Positions 1 through 12,167 of a stretch of DNA of 64,000 nt are shown one piece after another (positions within the stretch are counted from its first letter, which is position 1; each line of letters starts with the position of its first letter). Location: NCBI GenBank assembly GCA_004335835.1, contig RWJK01001930.1:1-64000 (forward strand), given 5' to 3'. A model generated the notes under the pieces. It was not told where the DNA came from and did not search any database. It was given only the letters and a program-made list of their open reading frames with translations. Made by a program: the position numbers and the translations under genes. Source of the DNA: Scenedesmus sp. ARA3. Taxonomy: Eukaryota; Chlorophyta; Chlorophyceae; Sphaeropleales; Scenedesmaceae.

Positions 1-3000
1 CGTGCATGCCACGTGTCTGCATGCACACGCTTGCAGTGGAAATCATCATGTGCTGGTCATAGACGCAAGTACTCAGGCGCTGCAGCTGGCAGCGTCAGCA
101 GCTTGCAACTGCTGCAGGGCAGCCAGCTCAGCCAGCTGAGCTGGCTGGCAAGGACAGGCCAAAGCATGGCAGCAGTAACTACGCATACCTGGTCCGTTGG
201 TGCCAGTATGGTTAGATTGAGGTTGGCAGGGATATCTGAGTCCTTGATCCTGATGATTCCGAAGAGGCCAGCCAGCTTCCGGAAGCTCGGACTCGAGTGC
301 ACTGATGAGGGGTGTGTCCGACGCAGGCTGGGCCGGCTGGGCTTTGGTGCCCTGCGGTTTTAATAAATATCATGTTAGCATCGATTGAACAACGAGGTTT
401 GAATTTGAAGTCTGCACGCGCCGAAGCTCACTTGCAGGATCACCAGGCAGAGCAGTAGCCAGGCCAAACGACAGCTGTTGCACAGCATTGTGACTTCAGT
501 GCATAAATTATGTCGCACTTAGGAGGGCTAGATTGATCTTCTGCCGCGCACGTAAGCTATGTGGTGCTAGCGACAGATGCCACGGCAATCGCGACGCATA
601 CGGTTGCAACTGTCAAAACGTTGGCAGCACGCAACGGTCGACCGCGGATCCATCTTCAGTGCTGTGGATCTAGTCACGTCCTACTCTGCAATCACCCGCT
701 GGCAATTACCCGCTGGCAGCCACATTGCCTCTGGCTGTGTCTGCACAAACCTGCAGTACTGCACTATAGTACTGCACATCATGTTAACTGCATGCATGCA
801 TGACCCCCTGAGCCAGGAACTGGTCAAAGATCGACTCAAAAGCAGTAAAGATGTCAACTGCATGCTACGCATCAACTCGAGGCAGAATAGGATCAATGAG
901 TAGCAAGGGATCAGAGATCGTACATATCTCGAGTGCACCCATGATGCATGCAACTGTGAATGGAACATCTGTGACACACTACACACCGTGGTGACGTAAG
1001 TGTCAAGCTGTAGCTCAAGGCTTCTGCCATATGCCCAAACTCAACACAATGAGTATGCAGAGGTGGTCACCCTTCCTGTGCTGAATACTGCTGCTACGTC
1101 CTATCATTCGCAAGTCCCGCGGGCCCTTGAGAATACCAACAACAACTTGTTATATGGTACAAGTTGACAAGCAAGTGGGTTAATAACCTTTGCCAGATGC
1201 CAGGCACAGCAGTGGCAACTGGCCACCAACAGGCAATGCTATTGCCATACGTGCTGCCACGAGGTGTGCGTCCATAGGGCACACGGTGTTCATCATATTG
1301 AGCAGGCCTGCGTTCTGCCAAACCACACCAACCTGCGCAGGTTGCATGCATGCATGTCAAGCAGCTACTGCTGATGCGACTCATGCAGCACCAGATCAGC
1401 AACACCCTGTAGCCGCTGCAATAAACACACCCAGCAGTTGGGCGGCATGCGTGCATGCACAAACTCGCTGCGTACCCTAGATACTGCCTGCAGCCTAGTG
1501 AGATCGGCTGGGCCACCCAAGGAGAGCCGCCGCGTGCGTGATCCGCTTTTGCCAGGCCGTGAATAGATTTGGCTGCATACAGCATGCACCCTTGCCAGGA
1601 AGCAACATTGCAGCAATACTGGATTAATCCTCCATAAGAGGGTGAGCTTCTGAAAACCGGCCATTGCAAACCTACAAATAAGCCATGCCCCAGCAAGATA
1701 CTGCATGCAGTAGCTGCGCAGAGTGTAATTGCTCTACCAGACTGTTGTGCAACACCTGTCATGCGGCAAGCATTGCACGCTTCCCAACCGCAGCTAGCCA
1801 GCACGTGCTTATCACCACCATGAACACTTATTTCCACATAAACTTCCATACACTGTCTGCATCTGTCTGCTGCAGCCTGCTACATGTAAAGAGCGCCTGA
1901 CCATACTGCTGCAGCTACAGCTGTGACGGAACATACACACCCTTTTATCAGTCAGCCAAACACCAGCCAACTTGCAGTTGGTTAGCTGAGCTGGAAGCAA
2001 GTGTAACTTTTCAAACGAACATTGAAGCTAGATAAGGAAAGGTGCTGTTGCTGGCTGGTGCTACAGCGCTGGCACGCCGCATACTCCCCTACAAGCAGGG
2101 TACATTGTTGCTGCACAACGATACAGAACCTTGAGCCGCCCGCGCTAGATGCAGTGCACTGCAGCAAGCTCGACCGCTGCCAGGCCGCACTGCACCAGCA
2201 GGATTGCAGCTGCTCCTCTGCAACTCTTCGTCAAGTACAATGTCAGCATTACAGAACCCGTGTGACAGATAGCAAAGCAACAGCAGGGAAAATCCTGACA
2301 CCCAAAGCTACTCCACGCACCAGAAGTAGTGCCACCAACACCTAGTCAACATAACAGCACAACCGCAACATAGCAAAAAAATACAAAGAGTTATGGGCCA
2401 CAGCAAGTCCACCCCTCTCTCCGTATCTGCAGCCGTCCAGACACACCCGATGGCATAACAGCAGCAAAGACACCATCATCTAACACCTGCTGCGCCCTGT
2501 TGCTGCCAGCCACCGTGTCAGCTGGCTTAGCTCTGCACCGCATGGTACAGGGCAGACAGGCAGGAACAATGAATGACAGGCTGCACCCCAAACACCCTGT
2601 CAGCTGTACGGCTCTGTGATAGCATGCCAGTGCATCCTCAAAAGAGAGTACGGCAGCAGCACCAACTTCACCAGCTTGATACATAACTTAAGTATATATA
2701 CATAATGGGGTGCTGCCAAACACGCATGAAAGAACCCATGAGCGGGTGACACCAGGGAAACTGGAATGCAGGTGACACACCAGCAGCAGCCGTTGTTATG
2801 GTCATAGTCACGAGTCAGACACATACACAGGCATGCACCACATGCACATCTGCAAGTTGTCACCTTCTGCGCATGAACTTTAAACAAATGCAAGCAACAC
2901 GTCGAAACATTGACTTCTCAAGTTGGCTGCTCTGCACCGAGCAGTGCCTATGCCTGCATGCTGCGGGCGCTGGCGTGGATTGCTACACAAACACCCTCGC

Positions 3001-3067
3001 GCCACGCAACCCAACACCCCTAGACACGGATCGTCAAGCGTTATGTCATGTGTCACGTCATTGTCAC

Positions 3068-3505
3068 TCAGCAGAAAGCATCAAGGTCGTCCGGGGCCTG
3101 CCAGAGCAAGCGCAGACTGGTGAGCAAGTGTGTAGCAGCAGCCTGCAGCAGGCAGAACCTGCCGAGGGCGCCACTGCCGGGAATGCTGCTGTAGCTGCCG
3201 GCAGCCCACGAGCGCCGCGCAAGGTTACCGCCATCAGCAGCATCACTGCTGCCGTCCTCGCTGCTGCTGCCGGCAGATGCGACGCTGTCATCGCCGCTGC
3301 TACTGCTGCTGCTCAAAGCGGGGGCGGCGGCGCCGCGGCTGTTGGTGCCTCCAGAGGTGCCTGTGCAGCTGATGCTTCTGCTGTGTCCCCACAGCGAGCT
3401 GCTGCTGCCACTGACTGCGCTGCTGCCTGTGCTGTGGCGGCGGCTTTCATATGCCACTTCAATGATATGTGGCAGGGGCTTTTGGCTTAGCACCCCATCA
3501 TGCAT
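3068..3505 (-). CDS. Weak candidate: Ser/Gly-rich hypothetical ORF
   Basis: A minus-strand frame of 145 codons starting at an ATG. It has a His/Ile/Glu-containing start, then a long Ser/Gly/Ala/Asp region resembling the low-complexity segments of accepted genes here. No domain is recognisable. A second minus-strand ATG frame lies upstream at 3534-3803 and could be a separate exon, but no good donor/acceptor pair joins them. It may equally be chance openness in GC-rich repeat sequence, which is common in this genome. I do not recognise it and assign no function. Confidence 0.2.
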   Translation of the reverse strand: MHDGVLSQKPLPHIIEVAYESRRHSTGSSAVSGSSSSLWGHSRSISCTGTSGGTNSRGAAAPALSSSSSSGDDSVASAGSSSEDGSSDAADGGNLARRSWAAGSYSSIPGSGALGRFCLLQAAATHLLTSLRLLWQAPDDLDAFC

Positions 3506-4135
3506 GCTGTTGGCTGTTCAACATTGAGTGTGGTTATGTTCTGATATCGGCTTCTTCACACGTTGAGATTCTTAAATACTTCTGCTGCACTTGCTGTTGA
3601 AATATGGCTGTCATCGTGTCTGCAGCAGTTGTTTGGCAGTGGTGCTTTTGCAGGACCTTCCTGTTGAACTTGTCGATGACCAGCCCAGGCATATATGCTG
3701 GAGCACCGCCGCAGTGTGAACTATATAGTTGGAGCACCGCCGCAGTGTTGGCTTGGCACAGCCGGTCTTTCAGCCTTGCTGGCCAGCTGCCTGCACCATG
3801 CAATGCCCAGCTGTTGACAGCCAGGGATGGCGGCTACTCTGAGCATGCAGGCTCATGACTGCAGCGCAGCTGCAGCCCCTGCGGCCAAATTGGCTGTGGC
3901 CAGCAGATCCTTGCCGGCCGCCGGCTGCGATTTGCTGGGCATGAGTGGCTGTTGCTGCTTCCCCGCAACTGGTGTGTCATTGCAAGAAATATTTACTGTC
4001 TATGCATGTCATTACATGCAGCTTACAGCTTGCCACAGATGACATGTAGGCTTGAAGCATGCAGCACCAGGCCAGGCCTCAGGCCCATGGCATGTCCCTA
4101 GGCCCCTGATCCTGAAGCTTAGGTTAAGCATTTAA

Positions 4136-4167
4136 TGGTAAAGGTAACGGTAATGGTAATGGTAAAA
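4136..4167 (+). repeat. GGTAAN microsatellite
   Basis: A short run of imperfect hexamers (GGTAAA, GGTAAC, GGTAAT, GGTAAT, GGTAAA), upstream of the gene starting at 4741. GGTAA words recur around 4305-4345. No function is evident. Confidence 0.7.
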
Positions 4168-4740
4168 TCGTTACAGCGACTTCTAGACTTGCGCGCAGCG
4201 CCATCGAAAAGCGAAACAAGTTATTTATCACACGTGTAACGGTTCTATTTGTACGAAGTCGCTCCGCGAGCCTTTGTCCGGCTGTGATAGCCATTGTTAA
4301 ATTTGGGTAAACGGTCAAGGTAAAGACCCTTAACTTCAGGTAAAGGGGGTAAGGGACATGCCATGCTGGCTGGCCTGGCAGGCCAACAACGACTGTTGCG
4401 TGCGACGTGGACCTGCAACCCACTTAACTCTCGAAAAACGATGTTGCAACAATATATGGTTTTTTCAGTTGAAACCTGCAACGCGGGATGACAGGGAGCC
4501 GAGCTAGAAAAAAATGGCTTTGAGGTTTTGACAGGTGACACAGCATGTTATGCCCTGTCTGGTTGAAGATATGCTTCGCACTGAATCCCTTGGCTGTATC
4601 TCGTTTGATCTCTCCTCTCCGTGACTTCAGCTGTGCGTGTGCTGTAATTACAGCATCCTTATATAAGGAGTGCTTCTGCACCGAAGTTCTCGATACTTAC
4701 ATCCGAGCTGCTTTTGGTGTGGAATTTTTGCTTCTACAAA

Positions 4741-6377
4741 ATGAAGTTGACTGCTGTATGCATCAGCTGTGGCCGGTTTGGCCTCTGTGTCACCAGCTTG
4801 TCGGTGGACCTGGACTCGACCTTCTTCAACTCGAAGAACGACAGGGAGGCAGCAGCACGGCTTGTACTAGAAGCCAAGAGGTTCAAGATACTCAAGGACA
4901 GCTCATACGTGAACGTCCGGCCCAAGGCAGAGGTTATTGCTCGCCTGCTGCAGACGCATCTGGATGTCGCTCGCGAGCTGCAGCAACTGCAGCATGCTGA
5001 TGCTGATGCAGAGACGCTGCTGGTGAGTGTCAATATTTCCAAGCAGATCTAGAGCGTGCTGCCCATGCAGCGTACTTGTAGTTCAGGTCAGGAACCGAAT
5101 GCTGCATGCTGCTCATGTGGATGGTTGCACAAGCCAGCCTCATTGATGCAGCTAGCTCCCCTTTTCAGGTGATAGCAACCGCCTATTAAGGCGCGCAATC
5201 AAACGCATCACCTTCAGCGCATGCGGCAGGTGTCACCTGTGCAATGCATTGGTATTACCACCGGCCAGCATGCTACTTGCACTCTGCATGCATGCACCAT
5301 ATGGTGCAGGGACAGGTCACCACATTCCCTTGCCACTGGACTACATCAGCACTGGAGTGTCATGCCTGTCACATCACCACCTTTGCAGCCGGTCCCATGA
5401 CACATCTTGCTGCTGCTGCTGCTGCCGCTTTATGTCTCTGCCAGGTCATCCCCAACTACCCCACCACAGGCAGTCGCGAGCAGGCCAACGGCATAGAAAT
5501 CAACTTAGCAAAAGCAGAGGCCATGGATGCTGCCCTGCGGCAGCTGGACCTCCCAGGCAGCTGCATTGTGCGCAAGTCAACGCGCTGCGTCAGCGGCGCA
5601 GTCAAAGCTTGGTCCGGCAAGGACACACGCGCAGAAGCAGCAGCAGCAGCAGCGTCACCAAAAGCACCCTATCAGAAGAAGCAGCAGCTGGAACGGGATG
5701 CAGTAGAGGCCTTCCTGCAAGATGGTGAGCGCTGCAGTGCGACAGCAGAGGTGCTGCAGCAGTTCAAGGTGCAGGATGGCAAGAAAGACGCAGATGCGCG
5801 GCATGACCTGGCAGTGGTGTTCTGGTTGGCAGCAGCAGTGCTGCAGGACAGGGCGGAGCAGCTGCGGACGCAGCGCAATGGGCAGCAGAAGCAGGAGAAA
5901 AAGCGACAGAACGCGGCTGACAAGGAGCGCAGAGCTGCGGAGAAGCAGCGCAGGGCGGCTGAGAGGCAGCAGCAGGCGCTTGAGAAGCTGCTGCATCAGC
6001 AGCAGCAGCAGCAGGCTCGGTGCATCAGGGTGGACACAGCTAGAGGGGACAGCCCTGTTGATGGTGTGCTGCCCAGCCCTTCCCTGCCAGCTGCAGCTGT
6101 GGCAGCAGCTGCTGCAGGAGCAGGACGAAGCACCAGAGGGCTGTGGGCAGCTGAAGAGGAGATAGACTTGACATGCATGGATGCAGCAGGATCACAGGTG
6201 GCAGTCAAAAGGGAAGCAAGGGAGATGGTAGACCTGACAGAGCCTGGCAGCCCTGCAGCAGCAGGCTGGTCAGCAGCACAGGCGTTGGCGGAGCCGCCTC
6301 TGGCCCCCCTGAAGAAGAGGCGGAGGAGGGGCAAGGTCGACCCAGATGCAGACTGCATCGTGCTGGATGATGACTAG
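4741..6377 (+). CDS. SUMO-interaction-motif protein, paralogue A
   Basis: Two-exon gene, 4741-5022 and 5445-6377, joined in phase 0 across an intron with a GTGAGT donor and CCAG acceptor; 404 residues. The ATG at 4741 is the only ATG of the frame upstream of the conserved part. The N-terminal half has no family I recognise but aligns with the neighbour at 7081-8990. Residues about 215-285 form a Gln/Arg/Glu-rich probable coiled coil. The C-terminal third carries hydrophobic-acidic motifs of SUMO-interaction type: IDLT at 334-337, VDLT at 356-359 and IVLDDD at the very end. A KKRRRRGK block before it could be a nuclear localisation signal. Family knowledge: such motifs bind SUMO non-covalently. 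The nuclear SUMO-reader role is inference. TGTAA at 6429 may be its poly(A) signal. Confidence 0.75.
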
Positions 6378-6428
6378 GCATGGTACACTGCAGCTGTGTA
6401 TGCGGGCACAGGATTGTTGTTTGTGGGT

Positions 6429-6433
6429 TGTAA
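6429..6433 (+). promoter_or_regulatory. Putative TGTAA poly(A) signal
   Basis: TGTAA lies 52 nt after the stop of the gene ending at 6377. TGTAA is the usual poly(A) signal in chlorophycean algae. Position and motif fit, but a 5-mer is weak evidence on its own. Confidence 0.4.
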
Positions 6434-7080
6434 AACAAGCCTTTGGACGAGATTCTTGTGTTGCTTGCTGCCACAGCAACGGCTGACCCAAGCATGCCAT
6501 AGCAAGAGCTGTGATTACGCATAATGTTGCATGCGGTTGCAATGATTGACCTGCATGCACATTATAACCCTTTAATACTGCAGCCTGCTGGGCCTGGCGG
6601 CAGTGCTAGTTGTACAATTGTAGGTATTGTGTGCTGGGCACCGCCGTTGGCGGCATTTGCCACAAAGCAGACGCATTCTACGGATTTGTTTGTGTTGTAT
6701 TCCTGCTGCAATTGCGTTCTGGTCATGATTGCTATTGGCAATATTGGCAATCTAGATCGCCAGGCCAGGTCATGCACGTCTGGCCCTGCCTCGCTGTAAC
6801 TTTGTCATGCTGGACACCAGTTGATTTTCAAGTTGAGCATTACCGAAATATATTCTTTTCTGCAGCGCGGGTGCGTACAGTACCGCAGCAACAGCCGCTA
6901 CCATGCAACATAAACCGTTCGGCCGAACCGAGGGTGTTATGTGCTGTGCTATTAGGCATGCATCGAAGAATAAAGTAGCCACTTATTGATCGTTTATGCT
7001 TCCGACCAAAACGTGGCCGACGCTCCACGCGTGCACTTGGAACTTCGCGCCATCGCCAGCCCGCGTTGCGCCGTGGCAGA

Positions 7081-8248
7081 ATGGCACAGCACAATGCGCA
7101 AGACTTGGTAGCAATTGCAATTGGCTGTGCCAGAGATGGGATTGGCTTTTTGAAGGTGTCTGTGGACCTGGGCCCGGCTTTCTTTGCTGCCAGGAACACC
7201 CAGCAGGCAACAGGCCTGCTCGGGTTCATGCTTGAAGAATGCGCCATAATCGCTGATCCAGGCTACCACAACGCCCAGCCAAACCCAAATGCTATCGTGC
7301 GTATCATGAGGACTGCACCAGCAGCAGCCTCGCTACAGACGCTGCTAGGAGCAGCTGCTGGTGCTGGCGTAGGTGCTGGTGCTGGTGCTACACCCATGGT
7401 GGTGAGTTGCTGCAGCAGCATGCTTATGATCATCCTTGTGTATTCACACTGTGGCGTGATGTTCAGAAGCACTTCAGGCCTCGCACTGGTGAGGAGCCAA
7501 TTCATAACAGTTACATGCATGTGTGTTGTATTCCCAGCTAATTTGGATCCGTTCCTGAACACTGCCAAGCATGCCACTGGACGTTTAACTCTTAAATCAC
7601 CACTGCTGCTGCTAGCTGAGCACAGCAAGTGTCGTGCACCAGCGGCTGTTGCTGCACCAGGACCCCAGCCAGCCTGGCATGTGCTTAATAAACATCTATA
7701 GACGTCACCCAGCTCTTGCAAATTTGCACTGGCAGCTATAGACGTCACCCAGCTCTTGCTCAGCCAAGACAGGTTGTTTCCCGTTTGCAGGTGGTGCCCA
7801 AGTACCCTGGCAGCCCTGGTGGGCTCAGCTATGGCGAGCAGGTCGACGCAGCCAAGGCCGCAGCACTAGATTAAGCGCTGGAGCAGCTGCGAGTGCCACT
7901 GGCAGGGCTTACGCACATCGCCACCACAGCCATCCCAGGTTCTGTCAAGACCTTTGAAGGCCGTGTCATCAGCAACAATGATGTTGCAGGGCGACGTGAG
8001 GCAATGATGGCGCTGCTGCAGGCGGGTCAGCCGCACAGCGCAGCACTAGGCGTGCTGGATCAGCTGAAGCAGCAGAAGGTAGATGCCCGCAACAATCTGG
8101 CTGAGCTGTTCTGGCCGGCAGTGACGGCGCTGACCAAGGAGGCAGACAAGCTTCGCAAGCAGCACAGGCGACAGCCACAGCAGCAGCAGCAGCAGCAGTA
8201 GCAGCAGCAGCAGCACCAGCAGCAGCAGCAGCAGCCACCACCACCACC

Positions 8249-8287
<39 letters not shown>

Positions 8288-8990
8288 GCAGCAACAGCAG
8301 CAGCAACAGCAGCAGCAGCAGCAGCAGGAGGAACCACCACCCCTTCCACCCCCACAGCAGCAGCTGCTGCTGCCCGCAGCACCTGCAGCTCCTGTGCTTG
8401 CGCCGCTGCTGCCTGCTGCTGCTGCAGCTGCTGCTGCTGCTGCACCAATGCCTGTGCCAGCTCAAGCGCTGCCAGCGCCGCCCACAAGCCAGGCAGCTCC
8501 AGTCCCCAGGCACACAACAGCAGCAGCAGCAGCAGCAGCGAATGCCAGTGTCGTTGACCTGACGGCTGACAGCTCCTCAGATGACGACGCACCCGCGCCT
8601 GGCAGCCGCCCAGCTGCAAGGGCAGCTGCGGCACACAGCGCCAGGCTGGCAGGCCAGGTAGCGCAGCACGCACGGGCACGGGCGGCAGCAGCAGCAGCTG
8701 CAGCAGCAGGAGGAGGAACAGGACAGAAGCGTGGCGGCGTTGCCAGGCCACTGTACCAGGCAGGTGATGGAGGCACCCCGATAGAAATCAGTGATGATGA
8801 TGAGCCTGTCACCCCAACAGGAGCAGCAGCAGCAGCAGCTGCTGCAGCAGCAGGCGGCTCTGCCGCACGTGCTGCAGTACAGCCGCCTGCAGTGCCGAGG
8901 AAGCAGCAGCGCGGCAGGAGCCAGCTGCTCACACAGGCAGAGCCTGCAAGCAAGCGGCTGGCACTGGATCCAGACCTGTTTGACGACTAG
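7081..8990 (+). pseudogene. SUMO-interaction-motif protein, paralogue B, interrupted
   Basis: Tandem paralogue of the gene at 4741-6377 with the same structure: exon 1 7081-7401, intron with GTGAGT donor and GCAG acceptor, exon 2 7791-8990, phase 0 at both sides. Matching blocks include SVDL in exon 1 and the Ala-Arg-x-[ND]-L-A motif in exon 2. The single exon-2 frame contains two stops: TAA at 7872-7874, where paralogue A has Ala, and TAG at 8199-8201 inside a CAG run. Beyond them the frame stays open for 263 codons and keeps strong SUMO-interaction motifs (VVDLT followed by SSSDDD, and IEISDDDE), ending in LFDD. Between the stops and these motifs lie long Gln, Pro and Ala runs (Pro run about 8234-8288). 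It is either a young pseudogene, a gene with assembly errors, or one spliced around the stops. The intron holds a 24-bp direct duplication (about 7698-7760). Confidence 0.7.
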
Positions 8991-9807
8991 GCACCAACTG
9001 CATCAGCCTGACACACTCCCCTTTCAGCCAGGCTAAATGGCTTTGCTGGGATGGCATACCTCAGCAGTAGGTGGTTATGTTTTCCTCACTCGCGCACTAG
9101 GCGAGTAGGCTGCCGTTCTGCCGCAGGCTGCTGCTGATGCTGTGAGGGAGGGGCATTGACTGATGGGACATTGATTGATGGACAGCCAGCTCAGCTGGCA
9201 TCGTCAAGTTGACGGCAAAGCAGCCGCCGTCAGAGCCGAGTCTGCTGTTTGGTGCCAGAATTGTGAACTTGCACCTTCAAGGGCTGGAAAGGAAGCGACT
9301 GCAGGATTTGGCCTCTGAGCCGCTCAGTGGCACTTAGCAGTCCCACTAGACAAATCAAGCAACCAAGCCCCAAGCCTTCTGCAGCAGCAGCATGTTGGTC
9401 ACTCTTTGGGATGATTGGCAGCCTCAGACAGCTCATGCTGGAAGTTCTGTTCGTGGTCAGGTGTGGTTCAAAGTTTGACCTTCAAACACTCGTCACTTCA
9501 AGTAAGACATAAGCCTGGGGAGAGTCATTGCATGTGTTCTTGAGTTGCAGGCCACACTTGAAACGCTCGTCAATACAAAATGTTGAAAAAATCGGATCGT
9601 TGTGATCTGCTAGCACGGCAATCGTACTTGTATTCGGTGTGCCTTGTCGCACAGCCTGGGCCTGCTAGTCTTTGTAGTGCCATAGCTGCCACATTGCCTG
9701 TGTAAGACGTGCAGCAACAGTACCTGTCATCACACAGAAACTCTCCTTCCACCTGGCTGCATTGGCTGGAAACCCTGCGACCTCTGCTCTCTCCACACTA
9801 GGCTAAC
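8991..9807. other. Intergenic, nothing recognised
   Basis: About 800 bp between the interrupted paralogue and the histidine phosphatase gene. Only short open frames are present and I see no repeats of note. Confidence 0.5.
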
Positions 9808-12167
9808 ATGGGTGACAAGGTACAGCTAAGCTGAAGTGCTGTGCTAGCCCTGCTGTTGCAGCGTTAGACATCCATAGCTCTGATTCATGTGCAGCATGAA
9901 GCCAGCAGCATCTGTAGCAACAGCATCAGTAGCACCTCTGCCAGCAGCAGCTCGCACAGCAGCAGCGTCTGCAGCCTCACACTCTCCTGCATATGCTTAT
10001 GCAGATCGTGCACCTGATGCGCCATGGGGTGACAGAGATGAACGTGTACCTGTCCACCAACAGATACGGCAGCAAAGGCTTCCGCGACCCGCTGCTGTGA
10101 GTGGGGGGTTGGTGCACAACAAACCCAGTGTGCTGCATGATGCAGCTGCATATGGTCAAAGCTGCCACAAGCAAGCTGCTGGTGTAGCCACATGTACTGC
10201 AGCTAGTCAAAGCAAGAGCGAGGAAATGACAGCATGGCCAGCTGGCAGCATGTTCCTGTCTCACAGCACGTGCACCAGATGCGCTCAGCAGCAGCGCCTC
10301 TGGGCAGCATGCAGCACATGGCACAAGCAGCCTGCAGTGCGGGCGCGATGCAAAGAGCATTGCACATGCATGTGCCAGACAAGTTGCTGTGCTGTGCTGC
10401 CCCGCAGCTATGACACACGGCTGACAGAGAAGGGCAAGCTTGGAGCGATGAGTGCAGCAGCACGCATCCGCAAGCTGAGGCCACAGCCAGAGGTGCGGCT
10501 ACACTGGGCCCCCAGCTGCACCCAACAGTGACGCAGGCGGCAGCAGCGGCAGCAGTGGACAGTGCTCATAGCCAGCAGTACCAGGTCATTGTTGTCGCGT
10601 CATATCTCAATTTTGGACCTAAAGTACAGCTGGAGGTGGATCTATGATGAGATGTGCGCCATGCTTTACACACGCTGCCTGCTGCGTTTAACAAAGACTT
10701 TCATAACCAGAAAGTTACAGGCAACGGCATTTTCAAAAAAACGTGTTCCTGCTCCTGCGGTGCAGCTGCTGGTGGTGTCGCCCCTGACGCGCGCGCTGCA
10801 GACAGCCAGCCTGGCGTTTGGTGAGCAGCCGGGTTGCCCTGTGCTGGTTGAGCCGCTGTGGAGGGAGCGGCTGTACCTGTCATCAGACGTGGGGCGGCCA
10901 GGGCAGCAGCTGGCGCAGGAGTTCCCACAGTGAGTACATTATTTCGCAGTGGCACACACTGCAGGGAAACACCCCACAGACCAGCAGTTAGTGTGCCTGA
11001 GCACTGGCAGCAGCTGGCGCAGGAGTTTCCGCCGTGAGTGGAACATGCCTTGTGTAATTGCAGCCTAGTAGTGCAAAGCTGCTGCTGGCGGGCTGGCGGG
11101 CTGTTGCTGCAACGCCGTTGCAGGTGGTGGCTGTGCTGCTGTGAATGTACAGCAGTGCAACTGTTGCTGTTGGCTGTGCTGATGGCTGCGGCTTGTGTTG
11201 TAGGGTGTGTGTTTGTGTTGCTTGGTACGCCGTGTGTGGCAGCCAGCTGCAACATCAAGTTGCGGAGGCAAGTGATACTGGTCTCGCAGATGCTGCCTGT
11301 GGATGTACGGCTGATCTGTGTAGCGGGGAGCTATGCGGACAGCAGCCAAGACAGCTTGAGTTCTGCCAGCAGCGGCTTGGCTGTTGCACACGATAACACT
11401 GCGCTGGCCTGCCTGGCTGCCTGCCTGTCCCTGGCTGTGCTGCAGCTTCGAGTTTGACCACCTGCCAGATGTGTGGTGGCACACAGAGACACCGCATGAC
11501 TCCTTGGCTATACACGAGGAGCCTGAAGGTGAGCATGGCTGCCGGCTTCAATGCACTCCAGCTGAGCGTTGAAAAGCAGCAGCGGAGAGCAGCAGCGCGG
11601 AGCTGAATATGTTATGTCAACATTTGTTACCAGGACACACCAAACAGCACAGACAAACAACAGCAGCTCTGCTGACAACCATGTGACAACCATGTTGACC
11701 GCTCAGCAGCCTTGAAGCTAGTGACGGGTTGGTGTGACACAGACAGCAACAGCCTGGTCTGCTGCACAAGCTTACAAACAACTCATCTTCTCAACATTAG
11801 TGCGGACGCACAACAGCCAGTGCACGCACATGCCGAGCCACATCAATGCAGACTGCATATGCAACGTGACAAGCATGCAGCAGCTGCAGCGCAGGCTGCT
11901 GCTCAGCTTCAGGGTAACGTGAGATATAAAACATGCACGGGCAAAGACACCAATGACACCACCACACCCTTGCTGCAACCGCATGCAGATGTGTTCAACC
12001 AGCGCATGCAGCAGCTGCAGGCCTGGCTGGCAGCGCGGCCGGAGCGCTGCATCGCGGTGGTCAGCCATTGGGCCTGCCTGCAGGCGCTGACTGGCGACCA
12101 CTTCAACAACTGCGAGCTGCGCACCACGCGGGCCTCACAGCTGCAGCTGTCACGCGTGCTGCTGTGA
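9808..12167 (+). CDS. Histidine phosphatase superfamily (phosphoglycerate-mutase-like) protein
   Basis: Six exons: 9808-9819 (tentative, MGDK), 10005-10096, 10408-10492, 10766-10929, 11446-11528 and 11989-12167. All frames join (donors GTACAG, GTGAGT, GTGCGG, GTGAGT, GTGAGC; acceptors all CAG). The product is 204 residues, close to a minimal single-domain member. The catalytic set is visible: the RHG triad at about residues 10-12 (phospho-accepting His), a second Arg in SPLTRALQTA (about 72), Glu in WRERLY (about 97) and the second catalytic His in VVSHW (about 172). Family members remove phosphate from sugars, nucleotides or proteins; the substrate here cannot be told. The least certain part is the 12-nt first exon. 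A copy of the exon-4 3' end with its own GTGAGT donor lies in the following intron at 11008-11039. Confidence 0.82.

Larger units (their letters stand above)
1..4740. other. Stretch without a confident gene
   Basis: About 4.7 kb in which I see no convincing gene. The open frames are short, rich in Cys, Trp and His and lack splice-site logic or family resemblance; this includes a 251-codon minus-strand frame at 1094-1849. The sequence is rich in the palindrome GCATGC and in CAGCTG-type motifs, as elsewhere between genes in this window. An 18-bp segment containing GGAGCACCGCCG is repeated 31 bp apart near 3700 and 3731. One Ser-rich minus-strand frame (3068-3505) is listed separately as a weak candidate. 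Confidence 0.5.

Noticed and set aside
1094..1849. 251-codon minus-strand frame.
   Set aside because: Cys/Trp/His-rich composition unlike the accepted genes, no domain, no splice context.
7969..8751. Long minus-strand frames of Leu, Ala, Val and Gln runs opposite paralogue B.
   Set aside because: Shadows of the CAG/CCG repeats on the coding strand.
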